Origin: Deltaproteobacteria bacterium
GTDB lineage: Bacteria > UBA10199 > JACPAL01 > JAHFST01
Direction: 5' to 3'
Assembly: GCA_023265625.1 (NCBI GenBank)
Contig: JAHFST010000015.1
Location: 1-64,000 of the forward strand
Length of the DNA: 64,000 nt
Under the pieces are notes generated by a model that made no database searches, was not told where the DNA came from, and worked only from the letters and a program-made list of their open reading frames with translations. Shown piece after piece: positions 48,644-56,722 of this stretch (position 1 is its first letter; every line of letters begins with the position of its first letter). Made by a program: the position numbers and the translations under genes.

Positions 48644-50035
48644 ATGAAAACATTTGCCGAATTGACCCTAAGTCCCGCCTTGATGCGTGCCATCGCGGAT
48701 TTGAAGTACGAAACGCCCAGCCCGATTCAAGCCCAGGCGCTGCCCATCTTGCTCGGTTCACCCACTGATTTTATCGGTCTGGCGGCCACTGGGACTGGAA
48801 AGACGGCGGCGTTTGGGATCCCGATGCTTGAGCGCATTGATACATCCCGGCGTACGCTGCAAGGTTTGGTGCTATGCCCCACTCGTGAACTGGCCCTGCA
48901 AGTTTCGGGGCAAATCAATATTTTGGGCAAACACCTGGGGGTTCGATCCCTCCCTATTTATGGGGGGGCTGGATTTGGGGATCAGTTTCGCGGCCTCAAG
49001 GACGGCGTGCATGTGGTGGTGGGGACTCCGGGGAGATTGATTGATCACCTCGAGCGGGGCACGCTTAAGCTCAATCATTTAAAAACTTTTATCCTCGACG
49101 AAGCCGATGAAATGATTTCGATGGGTTTCAAGGAAGATCTCGAGGCACTTTTGCAGGCGACCCCGCGCGAGCACAGCTCCATTTGGCTTTTTTCGGCGAC
49201 CATGAGCAAGGAGGTGCGCAGGGTGGCCGACACTTATTTGCGCAACCCCCGACACGTTCAGATTAACAAAAAGGAGATGCTCTCCAATACGGTCGAGCAG
49301 CTGTATTACCCGACGAAAGAATCGAATAAACCCGAAGTGCTGTGTAAGCTGATTGACGCCGCTGAAAATTTTTACGGCCTGGTGTTTTGCCAAACCAAGG
49401 TGTTGGTGGTTGATCTGACTCGTTATCTCACCGATCGTGGTTATAAGGTCGATTGTCTGCATGGTGATAAGGATCAAAAATCACGTGAGCGCACCATGCA
49501 ATTCTTCCGTGACCGCCGTGTCAGTATGTTGATTTGCACCGATGTGGCGTCGCGCGGCCTGGATGTCAAAGACATCACCCATGTGATCAATTATTCCATC
49601 CCCCGGGAACTGGATAGCTACGTGCACCGCATTGGTCGGACCGCCCGTAGCGGCAAATCGGGTTTTGCCATGAGCCTCGTGACGCCCAGCAGCCGCGGTC
49701 TCATCCCGCGGATTGAGAAGATGACCAACAGCCGGATGCGCGAAGGCAGGATTCCAACCCGCAAGGACATTGGGGAAAAGAAAATCCGGCAGGTCTTGGC
49801 ACAATTTAACACGCAAAAGTCTTTTGCCCGAGCCGCCGAAATCATGGGCCAGGATTGGAAGTCGGCCATCCTGGCGATGCCCAAGGAAGAGGTTGTGGCT
49901 CGGTTTTTGGCGATGAATTTTCCCGAAGTGTTTGAAGATACCACCAAACATCACGCCCTCACGGGTGATGAGCCCCATCGTGAAGCGCGTCGTGAACACC
50001 GCGACCATCGTAGTTTTCATCGTCGCAGACATTAG
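48644..50035 (+). CDS. DEAD-box RNA helicase
   Basis: A 463-residue DEAD-box ATPase. Q motif (TPSPIQAQALPILL), AATGTGKTAAFG (motif I), PTRELALQ, GGAGFGDQ, TPGRLIDH, DEAD (ILDEADEMISMGF), SAT, and the C-terminal VLVVDLTRYL, DVASRGLDV and HRIGRTARSGKSG are all there. It is closest to the DeaD/CsdA/RhlE group. The tail is rich in His and Arg. It likely unwinds RNA in ribosome or decay work. GAGGAAA precedes the ATG. Confidence 0.93.
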   Translation: MKTFAELTLSPALMRAIADLKYETPSPIQAQALPILLGSPTDFIGLAATGTGKTAAFGIPMLERIDTSRRTLQGLVLCPTRELALQVSGQINILGKHLGVRSLPIYGGAGFGDQFRGLKDGVHVVVGTPGRLIDHLERGTLKLNHLKTFILDEADEMISMGFKEDLEALLQATPREHSSIWLFSATMSKEVRRVADTYLRNPRHVQINKKEMLSNTVEQLYYPTKESNKPEVLCKLIDAAENFYGLVFCQTKVLVVDLTRYLTDRGYKVDCLHGDKDQKSRERTMQFFRDRRVSMLICTDVASRGLDVKDITHVINYSIPRELDSYVHRIGRTARSGKSGFAMSLVTPSSRGLIPRIEKMTNSRMREGRIPTRKDIGEKKIRQVLAQFNTQKSFARAAEIMGQDWKSAILAMPKEEVVARFLAMNFPEVFEDTTKHHALTGDEPHREARREHRDHRSFHRRRH

Positions 50036-50057
50036 AAAATATGGTATACTTCTCCGT

Positions 50058-51227
50058 ATGGTTCGATTGAAATTAACGGTCGGGATTGTGGTGGCACTCT
50101 TTCTGTTGGCCTGCAGGATTGGGAGTAATGCCTCGCAACTTCCCTCCGATAGCTCTTCTGAAAGTTTGTCAGCGAGTGTGGTGACATGCGGGGTTGGCGC
50201 TACATTCTCTGCCTTGCCTCTGCTGCTCACTGATTTGGGTGATGGCAAGATCGTCCCACTGGGCAACCTTAATCCGCCCGACCACACCTTTCCGACCAAT
50301 CATATTTATTTTTACCTTAAAACGACCGGTAGTAATAACACGACTGTGAATGTTCCAGTCTATGCGCCTGGCGATATCACCATCACGAGTATTTCTTCGA
50401 GTACGAATCTCACTGCGAACCGGACAGACTACTCCATTACCTTCTATCTCTGCAGTCAGCTCCAGGGATATTTTTATCATGTGGCGAGCTTATCCTCCGC
50501 GCTCACCGAGGCCTTCAACAATGGCTCTGGATCTTGTACCACCTATAATCCGGGAAGTGGTGACTACACTCGATGCAACAAGTCTGTCAGTGTTACCGCC
50601 AAGGCTGGAGATCAGATTGGTACCGCGGGTGGTGCTACCACCTCTTCTTTAGCCTTGGATTTTGGTTTGTATGACAGTCGTATCACGGCGCTCACCTATG
50701 CCAATGACGCGCGTACGATGTCTAATAACGCCCAGTTTGATGACTTTCATGTGGTGTGCCCGATTGACTACTTTAATAGTACGGTCAAAGCCCAATTGGA
50801 GGCCCAACTGAATCGAGCCGCCGGGGCTACACCCCTCTGTGGTAGCGTCGATCAGGATCAAGCTGGTACTGCCCAAGGCAAGTGGTTTGAACCCAGTGCG
50901 GCCTCACCGCCCACCAGTGAAAGCGGCAACTTGGCGTTGGCCCATAGCAATACAGACCCAACTATCCCGGTATTTTCGATAGGCAACAGCACGTTGGGTA
51001 CTGGGGCCTTTACTTTTGTCGCGGTCGACTCGGGGGCGGTCAATCGGGATTTTTCCGGGGTCACCGCGGATGGCCAGCTGTATTGTTACCAGGCGCTTTC
51101 CATGCCCGGGATTATTTATCTGTTGCAAATGACGGACAGCAAGTCGCTGAAGATCGAAAGGCAATCGGCCGCAATTTGTCCCGCGGCCCCGGCCTTCACG
51201 AATGCAGCCATGTCCTTTGTGAGATAG
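50058..51227 (+). CDS. orphan lipoprotein
   Basis: A 389-residue protein started at ATG 50058. KLTVGIVVALFLLAC is a lipobox signal. The rest is a Thr/Ser/Asn-rich secreted domain with few recognisable motifs; a segment IVPLGNLNPPDHTFPTNHIY and a VYAPGDITITS stretch resemble surface peptidase-prodomain (M23-like beta-sheet) folds, but no catalytic residues are seen. Longer frames upstream lie in the helicase gene. Confidence 0.7.
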   Translation: MVRLKLTVGIVVALFLLACRIGSNASQLPSDSSSESLSASVVTCGVGATFSALPLLLTDLGDGKIVPLGNLNPPDHTFPTNHIYFYLKTTGSNNTTVNVPVYAPGDITITSISSSTNLTANRTDYSITFYLCSQLQGYFYHVASLSSALTEAFNNGSGSCTTYNPGSGDYTRCNKSVSVTAKAGDQIGTAGGATTSSLALDFGLYDSRITALTYANDARTMSNNAQFDDFHVVCPIDYFNSTVKAQLEAQLNRAAGATPLCGSVDQDQAGTAQGKWFEPSAASPPTSESGNLALAHSNTDPTIPVFSIGNSTLGTGAFTFVAVDSGAVNRDFSGVTADGQLYCYQALSMPGIIYLLQMTDSKSLKIERQSAAICPAAPAFTNAAMSFVR

Positions 51228-51228
51228 C

Positions 51229-51459
51229 ATGAAGCGATACGAGTTTAATCTCAAGATTTCGTCGCATCAATATTTGGATTACTATCGTGGTAAGGCGCGT
51301 CAGGTGGTGGTTCGTTCTACCTGCGGGCAGGGCGTCAAATTTCCCGCCTCGGCGCTACAGCGTTTTGTCACCCAGGATGGAATCTACGGCGATTTTGTGC
51401 TGACGTGCGACGACGATCATAAGAATCTTCGATTGGAACGGGCTGACCCCAAGGTTTGA
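51229..51459 (+). CDS. DUF2835 family protein
   Basis: A 76-residue protein of the DUF2835 family: YEFNLKISSHQYLDYYRGKA, VKFPASALQRFVTQDGIYGD, FVLTCDDDHKNLRLER. Small, cytosolic, unknown role. It starts one base after the lipoprotein stop and its 3' third overlaps the convergent pseudouridine synthase gene by 92 bp. Confidence 0.87.
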   Translation: MKRYEFNLKISSHQYLDYYRGKARQVVVRSTCGQGVKFPASALQRFVTQDGIYGDFVLTCDDDHKNLRLERADPKV

Positions 51460-52357
51460 AAAATTGAGCAAACTCCTTAGGGAGTGGCGCTTCAAATCGC
51501 ATGCTTCGCCCATCAATCGGATGGCTAAAGCCAAGGAGTCGGGCATGGAGTGCCAGACGTTTGTAGGGCCAGTCTGGGTGGGATGCTTTGTGTGGCAGGT
51601 AGCGGGTATCTCCCAGAACCGGATGTTGCATCTCTGAAAAATGGACGCGGATTTGGTTGCGGCGGCCAGTTTCGAGATTGACCACGACGAGTGTTGCATT
51701 TTTGCGGCGGTCTACGACACGGAAGTGTGTGACAGCGAGCTGACCGTGTTCGGATGCGACGGACTTTTGGTTGAGTGTTTTGTCAGTGGCCAAATGACTG
51801 CGAATGACGCCATGATCGTGCGCCAGCAGGCCTGCCACGATGGCCGTATACTCTCGTTCGGGCTTGCGGTTGGCGAACTGTTGGATGAGCCCTTTGGTGA
51901 TTTCGGGAGTGCGCCCAAAAATTAAGAGTCCTGAAGTCTCTCGGTCTAGGCGATGGACAAGACCAGCCATTTTGCTGTGAGTTTGCCCACGATTGAGATG
52001 TGTCGAAACAAGGTTGATCAGAGTGTTGCTATTTCCATGTTCGGTTGGAACGGTAAGGATGCCCGCATTTTTATTAACGACCACTAAATAATCATCGACA
52101 TAGACGACACTAAAACCATGCGTCGGACGCTCTGGTGATTTATTGCGGTAGCGACACTGAGGTTCGTAGTGAACCGTGAGCGTCTGATGGACACTCACCC
52201 GATAGCCAGGATCTTTACAGATTTCTCCATTAAGGATAACGCCCCCATGCTCGATTAACCCTCGCACGCGCGCGCGGGAAAAATCGATCAAACGAGAGAC
52301 CAGAAGATCTATTCGGCCTTTGTCCGTGTCTTTGATCTGATAAATAAAATTTTTCAT
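51368..52357 (-). CDS. RluA-family pseudouridine synthase
   Basis: A 329-residue synthase started at 52357. An N-terminal S4-like RNA-binding segment (RIDLLVSRLIDFSRARVRGL, GGVILNGE), then AGLVHRLDRETSGLLIFG with the catalytic Asp, and NLETGRRNQIRVHFSEMQHPVLGD. It converts uridines in rRNA or tRNA. Its C-terminal basic tail is encoded in the overlap with DUF2835. Confidence 0.92.
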   Translation of the reverse strand: MKNFIYQIKDTDKGRIDLLVSRLIDFSRARVRGLIEHGGVILNGEICKDPGYRVSVHQTLTVHYEPQCRYRNKSPERPTHGFSVVYVDDYLVVVNKNAGILTVPTEHGNSNTLINLVSTHLNRGQTHSKMAGLVHRLDRETSGLLIFGRTPEITKGLIQQFANRKPEREYTAIVAGLLAHDHGVIRSHLATDKTLNQKSVASEHGQLAVTHFRVVDRRKNATLVVVNLETGRRNQIRVHFSEMQHPVLGDTRYLPHKASHPDWPYKRLALHARLLGFSHPIDGRSMRFEAPLPKEFAQFFKPWGQPVPIEDSYDRRRTSAQNRRRFHPG

Positions 52358-52367
52358 AAAGTTTTTT

Positions 52368-52415
52368 TCCACAGTACTTTCTACCGTGAGCCAGCGCAAC
52401 TGGGTTCTGGTGAGT
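52368..52415. repeat. 48-bp imperfect direct repeat, left copy
   Basis: Matches 53423-53470 at 38 of 48 positions, with a fully shared GCGCAACTGGG core. The pair brackets the Bro-N gene and its terminator. Confidence 0.7.
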
Positions 52416-52507
52416 GGGTGGACGATTTTAAGACGGCGTGCGAAGGCTTTTCGATGGTGGCTTGATGTCGCTTGAAGGCGGAAACAATGTGTGATTAGGG
52501 TCTCAAT

Positions 52508-53347
52508 ATGACGATTGAAAACAAACTCGTTGTCTTCAAGGGGAAGAACATTCGGCGAAGTCTCCGCAACGATGAATGGTACTTTTCTGTGATTGATGTG
52601 GTGGCCGCCCTAACCGATAGTGGAAACCCCAACCGATACTGGTCGGATCTAAAGCGTAAGTTGTTGGAAGAAGAGGGTTTTTCTGAGGTATACGATAAAA
52701 TCGTACAACTGAAACTGGAAGCCTCGGATGGCAAGAAGTACGAGACTGATACGGCCAACGCCGAGACCCTGTTTCGCGTGATCCAATCGATCCCATCCCC
52801 CAAGGCGGAGCCATTCAAACGATGGTTGGCCAAGGTTGGTTACGAGCGGGTGCAAGAGATTGAGAACCCGGAGCTTGCCACCAAGCGCACTCGTGTCCTT
52901 TACAAGGCAAAGGGCTACCCCGATGAATGGATCGAGAAACGGATGCGCGGCATTGCCATCCGTGAGGAACTGACCGACGAGTGGCAGAAGAGGGGTGTCA
53001 AGGAAGATCAGGAGTTCTCAATCCTCACGGCAGAGATCAGCAAGGCGACCTTCGGACTAACGCCCGCCGAATATAAAGAACACAAACGACTCAAACGAGA
53101 GAATTTACGGGATCACATGAACGACCTGGAGTTGATCTTCTCAATGTTGGGAGAGGCATCGACAACCGAGATAACTCGAAATAAAGATGCACAGGGTTTT
53201 GTTGAGAACAAGGATGCCGCCCAACGCGGTGGAAAGATTGCGGGCGATGCACGAAAAAAGCTGGAGATCGAAAGCGGCCGCCGTGTCGTTTCAAAAGAAA
53301 ACTATCTTCCCGAGAAACCACAGCGAAAACAACTTGGGAACTTTTGA
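52508..53347 (+). CDS. Bro-N (phage antirepressor-like) protein
   Basis: A 279-residue protein with an N-terminal Bro-N domain (RRSLRNDEWYFSVIDVVAAL, NPNRYWSDLKRKL) as in phage antirepressors and baculovirus Bro proteins. The remainder is a helical region (YKEHKRLKRENLRDHMNDLE) with charged repeats. It binds DNA in homologues. A hairpin terminator follows. It lies between 48-bp repeats, so it may be a mobile passenger. Confidence 0.85.
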   Translation: MTIENKLVVFKGKNIRRSLRNDEWYFSVIDVVAALTDSGNPNRYWSDLKRKLLEEEGFSEVYDKIVQLKLEASDGKKYETDTANAETLFRVIQSIPSPKAEPFKRWLAKVGYERVQEIENPELATKRTRVLYKAKGYPDEWIEKRMRGIAIREELTDEWQKRGVKEDQEFSILTAEISKATFGLTPAEYKEHKRLKRENLRDHMNDLELIFSMLGEASTTEITRNKDAQGFVENKDAAQRGGKIAGDARKKLEIESGRRVVSKENYLPEKPQRKQLGNF

Positions 53348-53360
53348 TTTTTCAATAAAA

Positions 53361-53384
53361 AAGCCCCTGATTTCTCAGGGGCTT
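53361..53384 (+). terminator. rho-independent terminator
   Basis: AAGCCCCTGA - TTTC - TCAGGGGCTT, a perfect 10-bp stem preceded by an A-run and followed by TT, 14 bp after the Bro-N stop. It could work in both directions. Confidence 0.9.
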
Positions 53385-53422
53385 TTCGGATGGGTGCCCT
53401 ATGGAAAGAAATTCGAACTTTC

Positions 53423-53470
53423 TTCCACAACAGTTTCTATAGCGAGCCGGCGCAACTGGGCTCTGGCGGG
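53423..53470. repeat. 48-bp imperfect direct repeat, right copy
   Basis: Partner of 52368-52415, same orientation. Confidence 0.7.
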
Positions 53471-53929
53471 CTAACTGCAACACCGACGACCCAATCCAAC
53501 CGACTCCCGGACGTAACCGCCGCAGTTTCAACGTAACGTGGCTTGAGCTGCGCTGATGGTAGTTTCGGGCTAACGTCGCTTGGGTGGCCGTCTGAGTCGG
53601 CAAAAGCCGCGCCGGCTTATCAGCCGTCACGCCTTTTGCAGCCCCGAGGTCTCCGGGTGCGCCGCAAGCAGGCTGCTCCGCCTGAGGCGGATCATCCTTC
53701 TTGCTCGTCCCACTCGACCATCACGACGCCTCTCTGCGAGTGGAGCGCGAGGAGAAGAAGGGGAGCTGCAGTCCGGGTGACTCCGGGGCCAATGGTCAGG
53801 CTCTCCCCCCGCACCCTCCGAGCCTGACCCTTGGCGAGCGGGTGGAAGACACAGACGAACTTGATGCGCCAAGGCGCATCCAGCGAAATACCGCTGGACC
53901 GTCTCCCAGGAATGGATTAGCTTCGAGTT
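53471..53929 (+). other. GC-rich structured region without convincing gene
   Basis: No frame here has protein-like composition. Instead there are several perfect inverted repeats: TCCGCC/GGCGGA (53677-53691), CCACTCG/CGAGTGG (53710-53743), GATGCGCC/GGCGCATC (53863-53880) and CCAGCG/CGCTGG (53880-53897). The last two stack directly before the DUF1016-nuclease start. It may be a structured leader or RNA gene; this is inference. Confidence 0.45.
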
Positions 53930-54796
53930 ATGCCCACCGCCCTGACCGAGACCCAGAGTTACCAAGACTTGGTGACGGATCTGAAGGAGCTGATCCTCTC
54001 CGGCCAGAAGTCCGCCGTCTCGGCGGTCAACGAGATCAAGGTGACAACCTATTGGAAGATGGGACAGCGGATGACCCGACTCAGGGAGTTGGCGGACCCA
54101 GCTCAATCCAGCCAACTAACCACCCAGCTGGCGGAAGACCTGCAACTCGACCAGACCGTCCTCTACCGGATCCTCCAGTTCCACCGCTTCTGGCCCAAGC
54201 GAATCCCCAGGGTGGAGGGCTACGGCCAACTGAGCTGGGCCCACTACGTTGAACTCTTGTCGGTCAAAGACCCCAAGCAACGGGACTTCTACCTCAAGAC
54301 CTCCGCCCAAGAGGAGTGGAGCCGAGACACCTTGCGGAAGGCGATCCAGAAAGACTACTACCACCTCCACAAGATTCCGAAACTCCCACCCGGCAGGAAG
54401 ACGCTGGAACGGGGAACGGACCCGCTCAATATTTACAAAGCAGTGGTGGAGAAAGTGGTCGACGGTGATACCTTGCTCGTCCGAATCGACCTAGGTTTTG
54501 AAGTCTGGATCAACCAGCGCCTTCGCCTCCGCGGCATCAATACCGCAGAACAGGTCAAGCACGGGGTCAAAACAAAAAAGACCCCGGACCGGGCCGATCA
54601 GGCCAAGGCCTTTGTGGAAGACAAGCTCAAGGGGATCCCCTTCATCGTCATCAAGACCTACAAGACGGACATGTACGGCCGGTACGTCGCCGATGTCTTT
54701 TACCACCCAACCCTCAAGGAAAAAGAAAAGATCTACACCAAAGGTTTCTTTCTCAATGCCCAGCTCCTGTCTGAAGATCTGGCCGACCCGGTCTAA
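53930..54796 (+). CDS. DUF1016 N-terminal domain fused to a thermonuclease
   Basis: A 288-residue protein. Residues about 8-150 are a DUF1016 N-terminal domain as in YhcG/PDDEXK proteins (YQDLVTDLKELILSGQKSAV, SWAHYVELLSVKDPKQRDFY). Residues about 165-285 are a staphylococcal-nuclease fold: VVEKVVDGDTLLVRIDLGF, RLRLRGINTAEQ, DMYGRYVADVFY. The catalytic Asp, Arg, Glu and Arg of SNase all seem kept. The usual DUF1016 partner is a PD-(D/E)xK nuclease, so here one nuclease has replaced another. No signal peptide: an intracellular nuclease. Confidence 0.82.
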   Translation: MPTALTETQSYQDLVTDLKELILSGQKSAVSAVNEIKVTTYWKMGQRMTRLRELADPAQSSQLTTQLAEDLQLDQTVLYRILQFHRFWPKRIPRVEGYGQLSWAHYVELLSVKDPKQRDFYLKTSAQEEWSRDTLRKAIQKDYYHLHKIPKLPPGRKTLERGTDPLNIYKAVVEKVVDGDTLLVRIDLGFEVWINQRLRLRGINTAEQVKHGVKTKKTPDRADQAKAFVEDKLKGIPFIVIKTYKTDMYGRYVADVFYHPTLKEKEKIYTKGFFLNAQLLSEDLADPV

Positions 54797-54848
54797 ATTA
54801 TTTTCTTGGAAACGCAACTCAAGCCCCCGTCCCTGACGAAGAGTTCAT

Positions 54849-55358
54849 ATGCTCATTCCACCAGTGCGGATTGAACAATTTATCCTGTTAATCCGAGGCC
54901 ACAAGGTCATCTTAGACACCCATCTTGCAGAGCTCTATGGGGTTAAGACCAAACGATTGAACGAACAGATTCGACGAAACCCAAAACGATTTCCTCCTGA
55001 CTTTATGTTCCAGTTAACCGCAGAGGAGTCCGAAGCTTTAAGGACGCATTTTGCGACCTTAAAGACCGGTCGAGGACAGCATCGGAAATATCTCCCTTAC
55101 GTTTTTACCGAGCAAGGGGTGGCCATGCTTTCCAGTGTTTTGAATAGTGAACGGGCCATCCTGGTGAATGTCGAGATCATGCGTGCCTTTGTGGCACTTC
55201 GACGGCTTTTAGCCTCCAACAAGGCCCTGGCCAGAAGGATGGAAGATCTGGAAGCAAAATATAAGGACCATGACCATCAGTTGGAGGATGTCTTCGATGC
55301 CATCCGAAAATTGATGGACCCACCACCCCCGCCACCCAAAAATCGCATCGGATTCTAG
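54849..55358 (+). CDS. ORF6N-domain protein
   Basis: A 169-residue protein with an N-terminal ORF6N (KilA-N relative) DNA-binding domain: ILLIRGHKVILDTHLAELYG, VKTKRLNEQIRRNPKRFPPD, FTEQGVAMLSSVLNS. A coiled-coil C-terminus follows. Such proteins come from phages and accompany other antirepressor-type genes, as here with Bro-N and DUF1016. Confidence 0.9.
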   Translation: MLIPPVRIEQFILLIRGHKVILDTHLAELYGVKTKRLNEQIRRNPKRFPPDFMFQLTAEESEALRTHFATLKTGRGQHRKYLPYVFTEQGVAMLSSVLNSERAILVNVEIMRAFVALRRLLASNKALARRMEDLEAKYKDHDHQLEDVFDAIRKLMDPPPPPPKNRIGF

Positions 55359-55650
55359 CCGGTCACGATTTCACTCCAAGTGTACCACCCCCTCCGAGAG
55401 CTCAAATATCACCTCGGCATTGCTTGCCCAGTTCCAGCGATGCTTGGCTGTGCCATTTTGGCCCCGCGTCCTTCGTCGGCAGGGGTCGCCCATTCAAGCC
55501 AATCATCAAGGCTCGTGCCAGCCGCAAGCGTCCGTCACGCCCCTTGACGGCATTGTCTTGTCCCATTGAAGCCAATTCGACGAAGGACTCTTTTTGTCCG
55601 TGTTTGTGTCCCGAGGGCGAGACACAAACACAACCAAAAAGGAGGCCAAA
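55359..55650 (+). promoter_or_regulatory. untranslated gap with a hairpin before a small gene
   Basis: I see no gene in 55359-55599. At its end GTGTTTGTGTC (55600-55610) and GACACAAACAC (55621-55631) form a perfect 11-bp stem with a 10-nt loop, seven bases before the AAAAAGGAGG ribosome site of the 55651 gene. It could regulate translation of that gene. Confidence 0.55.
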
Positions 55651-55878
55651 ATGGCACAGCCAAGCAAAGCAGTCTTCATGATCAAGCAATACCAAGGCGA
55701 AGGAGAGATCAAGAGCGAGTGGGTTCGCATCGGGGTCGCCTTCACAAATCAAGACGGGTCCCTCAATGTCCTGCTGGACGCCCTCCCGGTCCAGGGGAGG
55801 CTCCATATCCGGGATCTGAAGCCTAGGAAGAAGAAAGATACTGGCATCCAGTATCTTCCCTTCATAGAAGCAGCCTAG
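55651..55878 (+). CDS. small island protein of unknown function
   Basis: A 75-residue protein started at ATG 55651 with a strong AAAAAGGAGG site. The core (SEWVRIGVAFTNQDGSLNVL, PVQGRLHIRDLKPRKKKD) belongs to a small family I have seen in plasmids and mobile islands; it looks like a compact beta-rich fold with a basic tail. Function unknown. Confidence 0.65.
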   Translation: MAQPSKAVFMIKQYQGEGEIKSEWVRIGVAFTNQDGSLNVLLDALPVQGRLHIRDLKPRKKKDTGIQYLPFIEAA

Positions 55879-55887
55879 CGGCTCTTG

Positions 55888-55938
55888 GGGGAGGGAAACC
55901 TCCCCCAATTGCTATTGCAATGGGAGGTTTCCCTCCCC
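55888..55938. terminator. 17-bp inverted repeat, terminator-like
   Basis: GGGGAGGGAAACCTCCC (55888-55904) and its complement (55922-55938) with ATTGC/GCAAT pairing inside the loop. It begins nine bases after the small gene stop. No T-run follows, so factor-independent termination is uncertain; a stable RNA end is an alternative. Confidence 0.6.
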
Positions 55939-55962
55939 GACCGAGTGAAAACAATTGATAAT

Positions 55963-55980
55963 ATACATAATAATATGTAT
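55963..55980. promoter_or_regulatory. ATACAT-6-ATGTAT palindrome
   Basis: ATACAT (55963-55968) and ATGTAT (55975-55980) just before the RHH gene, with a second palindrome ACATATATATGT at 55986-55997. The half-sites equal those at the HipBA operator. Confidence 0.5.
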
Positions 55981-55992
55981 AAAAACATATAT

Positions 55993-56223
55993 ATGTCCAA
56001 GATGAAGAAAACCAAACCTGACGAAAAAGAACCGACCAAGGTTCGGATCACGACCTATCTGGACGAGGATATTTTAAATCTGCTCCATCAGATGGCGGAA
56101 GACAGTGGGGGGAAGTATCAGACGATTCTGAATCAGGTGTTACGGAATCAGTTGTTTGGGAAGAAAGAAGGCGTTTTGGCGAGAATTGAGAGGTTGGAGA
56201 AGGCGGTTTTTGAAAAGCGTTAG
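55993..56223 (+). CDS. ribbon-helix-helix protein (BrnA/CopG-like)
   Basis: A 76-residue protein; ATG 55975, 55993 and 56002 are all possible starts. KVRITTYLDEDILNLLHQMA followed by GGKYQTILNQVLRNQLFG is a ribbon-helix-helix of the CopG/BrnA antitoxin kind. No toxin is adjacent, so it may be a lone regulator. Palindromes at its start suggest autoregulation. Confidence 0.7.
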   Translation: MSKMKKTKPDEKEPTKVRITTYLDEDILNLLHQMAEDSGGKYQTILNQVLRNQLFGKKEGVLARIERLEKAVFEKR

Positions 56224-56295
56224 TCAGTCTCCGCAACCTAAATATAGTAAGGTCCTGAACCTTTTTTCCTACAGTATCGCCATTACATTTACTTT

Positions 56296-56532
56296 TTATC
56301 CCCCACACACCTTACACGCCACACCACCCCGGCGGTAAGCCTCGCTGCGAGGAATAACAGAACAATTCTTCGTGCAGACCTGTCCCCAATGGCAGGTCAT
56401 CTTATGAACTTTATTATTCGAGAGATTGAAATAGACCATCGAGTCGGATTGGAGTGGTGACACAAAGAACAGCGAAAAAATCAAGGCCAGCCCAGTTATA
56501 TAACGGCTATTTCTAAAATCACTGAATTTCAT
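56296..56532 (-). CDS. small secreted Cys-rich protein
   Basis: A 78-residue protein with a hydrophobic N-terminus (YITGLALIFSLFFVSPLQS). The mature part YFNLSNNKVHKMTCHW, then GQVCTKNC and the C-terminal GGVACKVCGG resembles the CxxC / Ada-like zinc domain found in other small secreted proteins. Five cysteines in 40 residues suggest metal or disulphide bonding. Confidence 0.65.
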   Translation of the reverse strand: MKFSDFRNSRYITGLALIFSLFFVSPLQSDSMVYFNLSNNKVHKMTCHWGQVCTKNCSVIPRSEAYRRGGVACKVCGG

Positions 56533-56683
56533 TATTACACCATTTTTTAGGCTTCAATCTATTTGAAAGCAAGTGTTTCACATAGAGCATCCGAAGCAAT
56601 CCACCGGGATGTTCGAACACTTCTGAGTTGGCCAATGCGACCGTTAGCAACACTCCCACTCTTGTCAGAGTCATCGATTTCAT
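56519..56683 (-). CDS. possible small hypothetical protein
   Basis: A frame of about 54 residues from the Met at about 56683 (MKSMTLTRVGVLLTVALANS) that overlaps the start of the next small gene. The N-terminus could be a signal or anchor. No family and no clear ribosome site; low certainty. Confidence 0.3.
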   Translation of the reverse strand: MKSMTLTRVGVLLTVALANSEVFEHPGGLLRMLYVKHLLSNRLKPKKWCNNEIQ

Positions 56684-56722
56684 AAGAGCCTTCTGTGATA
56701 AATATCGTGTTGCGTCCACCTA

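Noticed and set aside
53400-53445. tRNA-like TTCGAA loop near a short stem
   Set aside because: The T-arm stem does not pair properly and no acceptor, D or anticodon arm can be built around it.
53543-54115. Open frames on both strands before the DUF1016-nuclease gene
   Set aside because: Composition is GC-driven and Arg/Pro/Ser rich without any protein-like pattern; the frames overlap the real gene.
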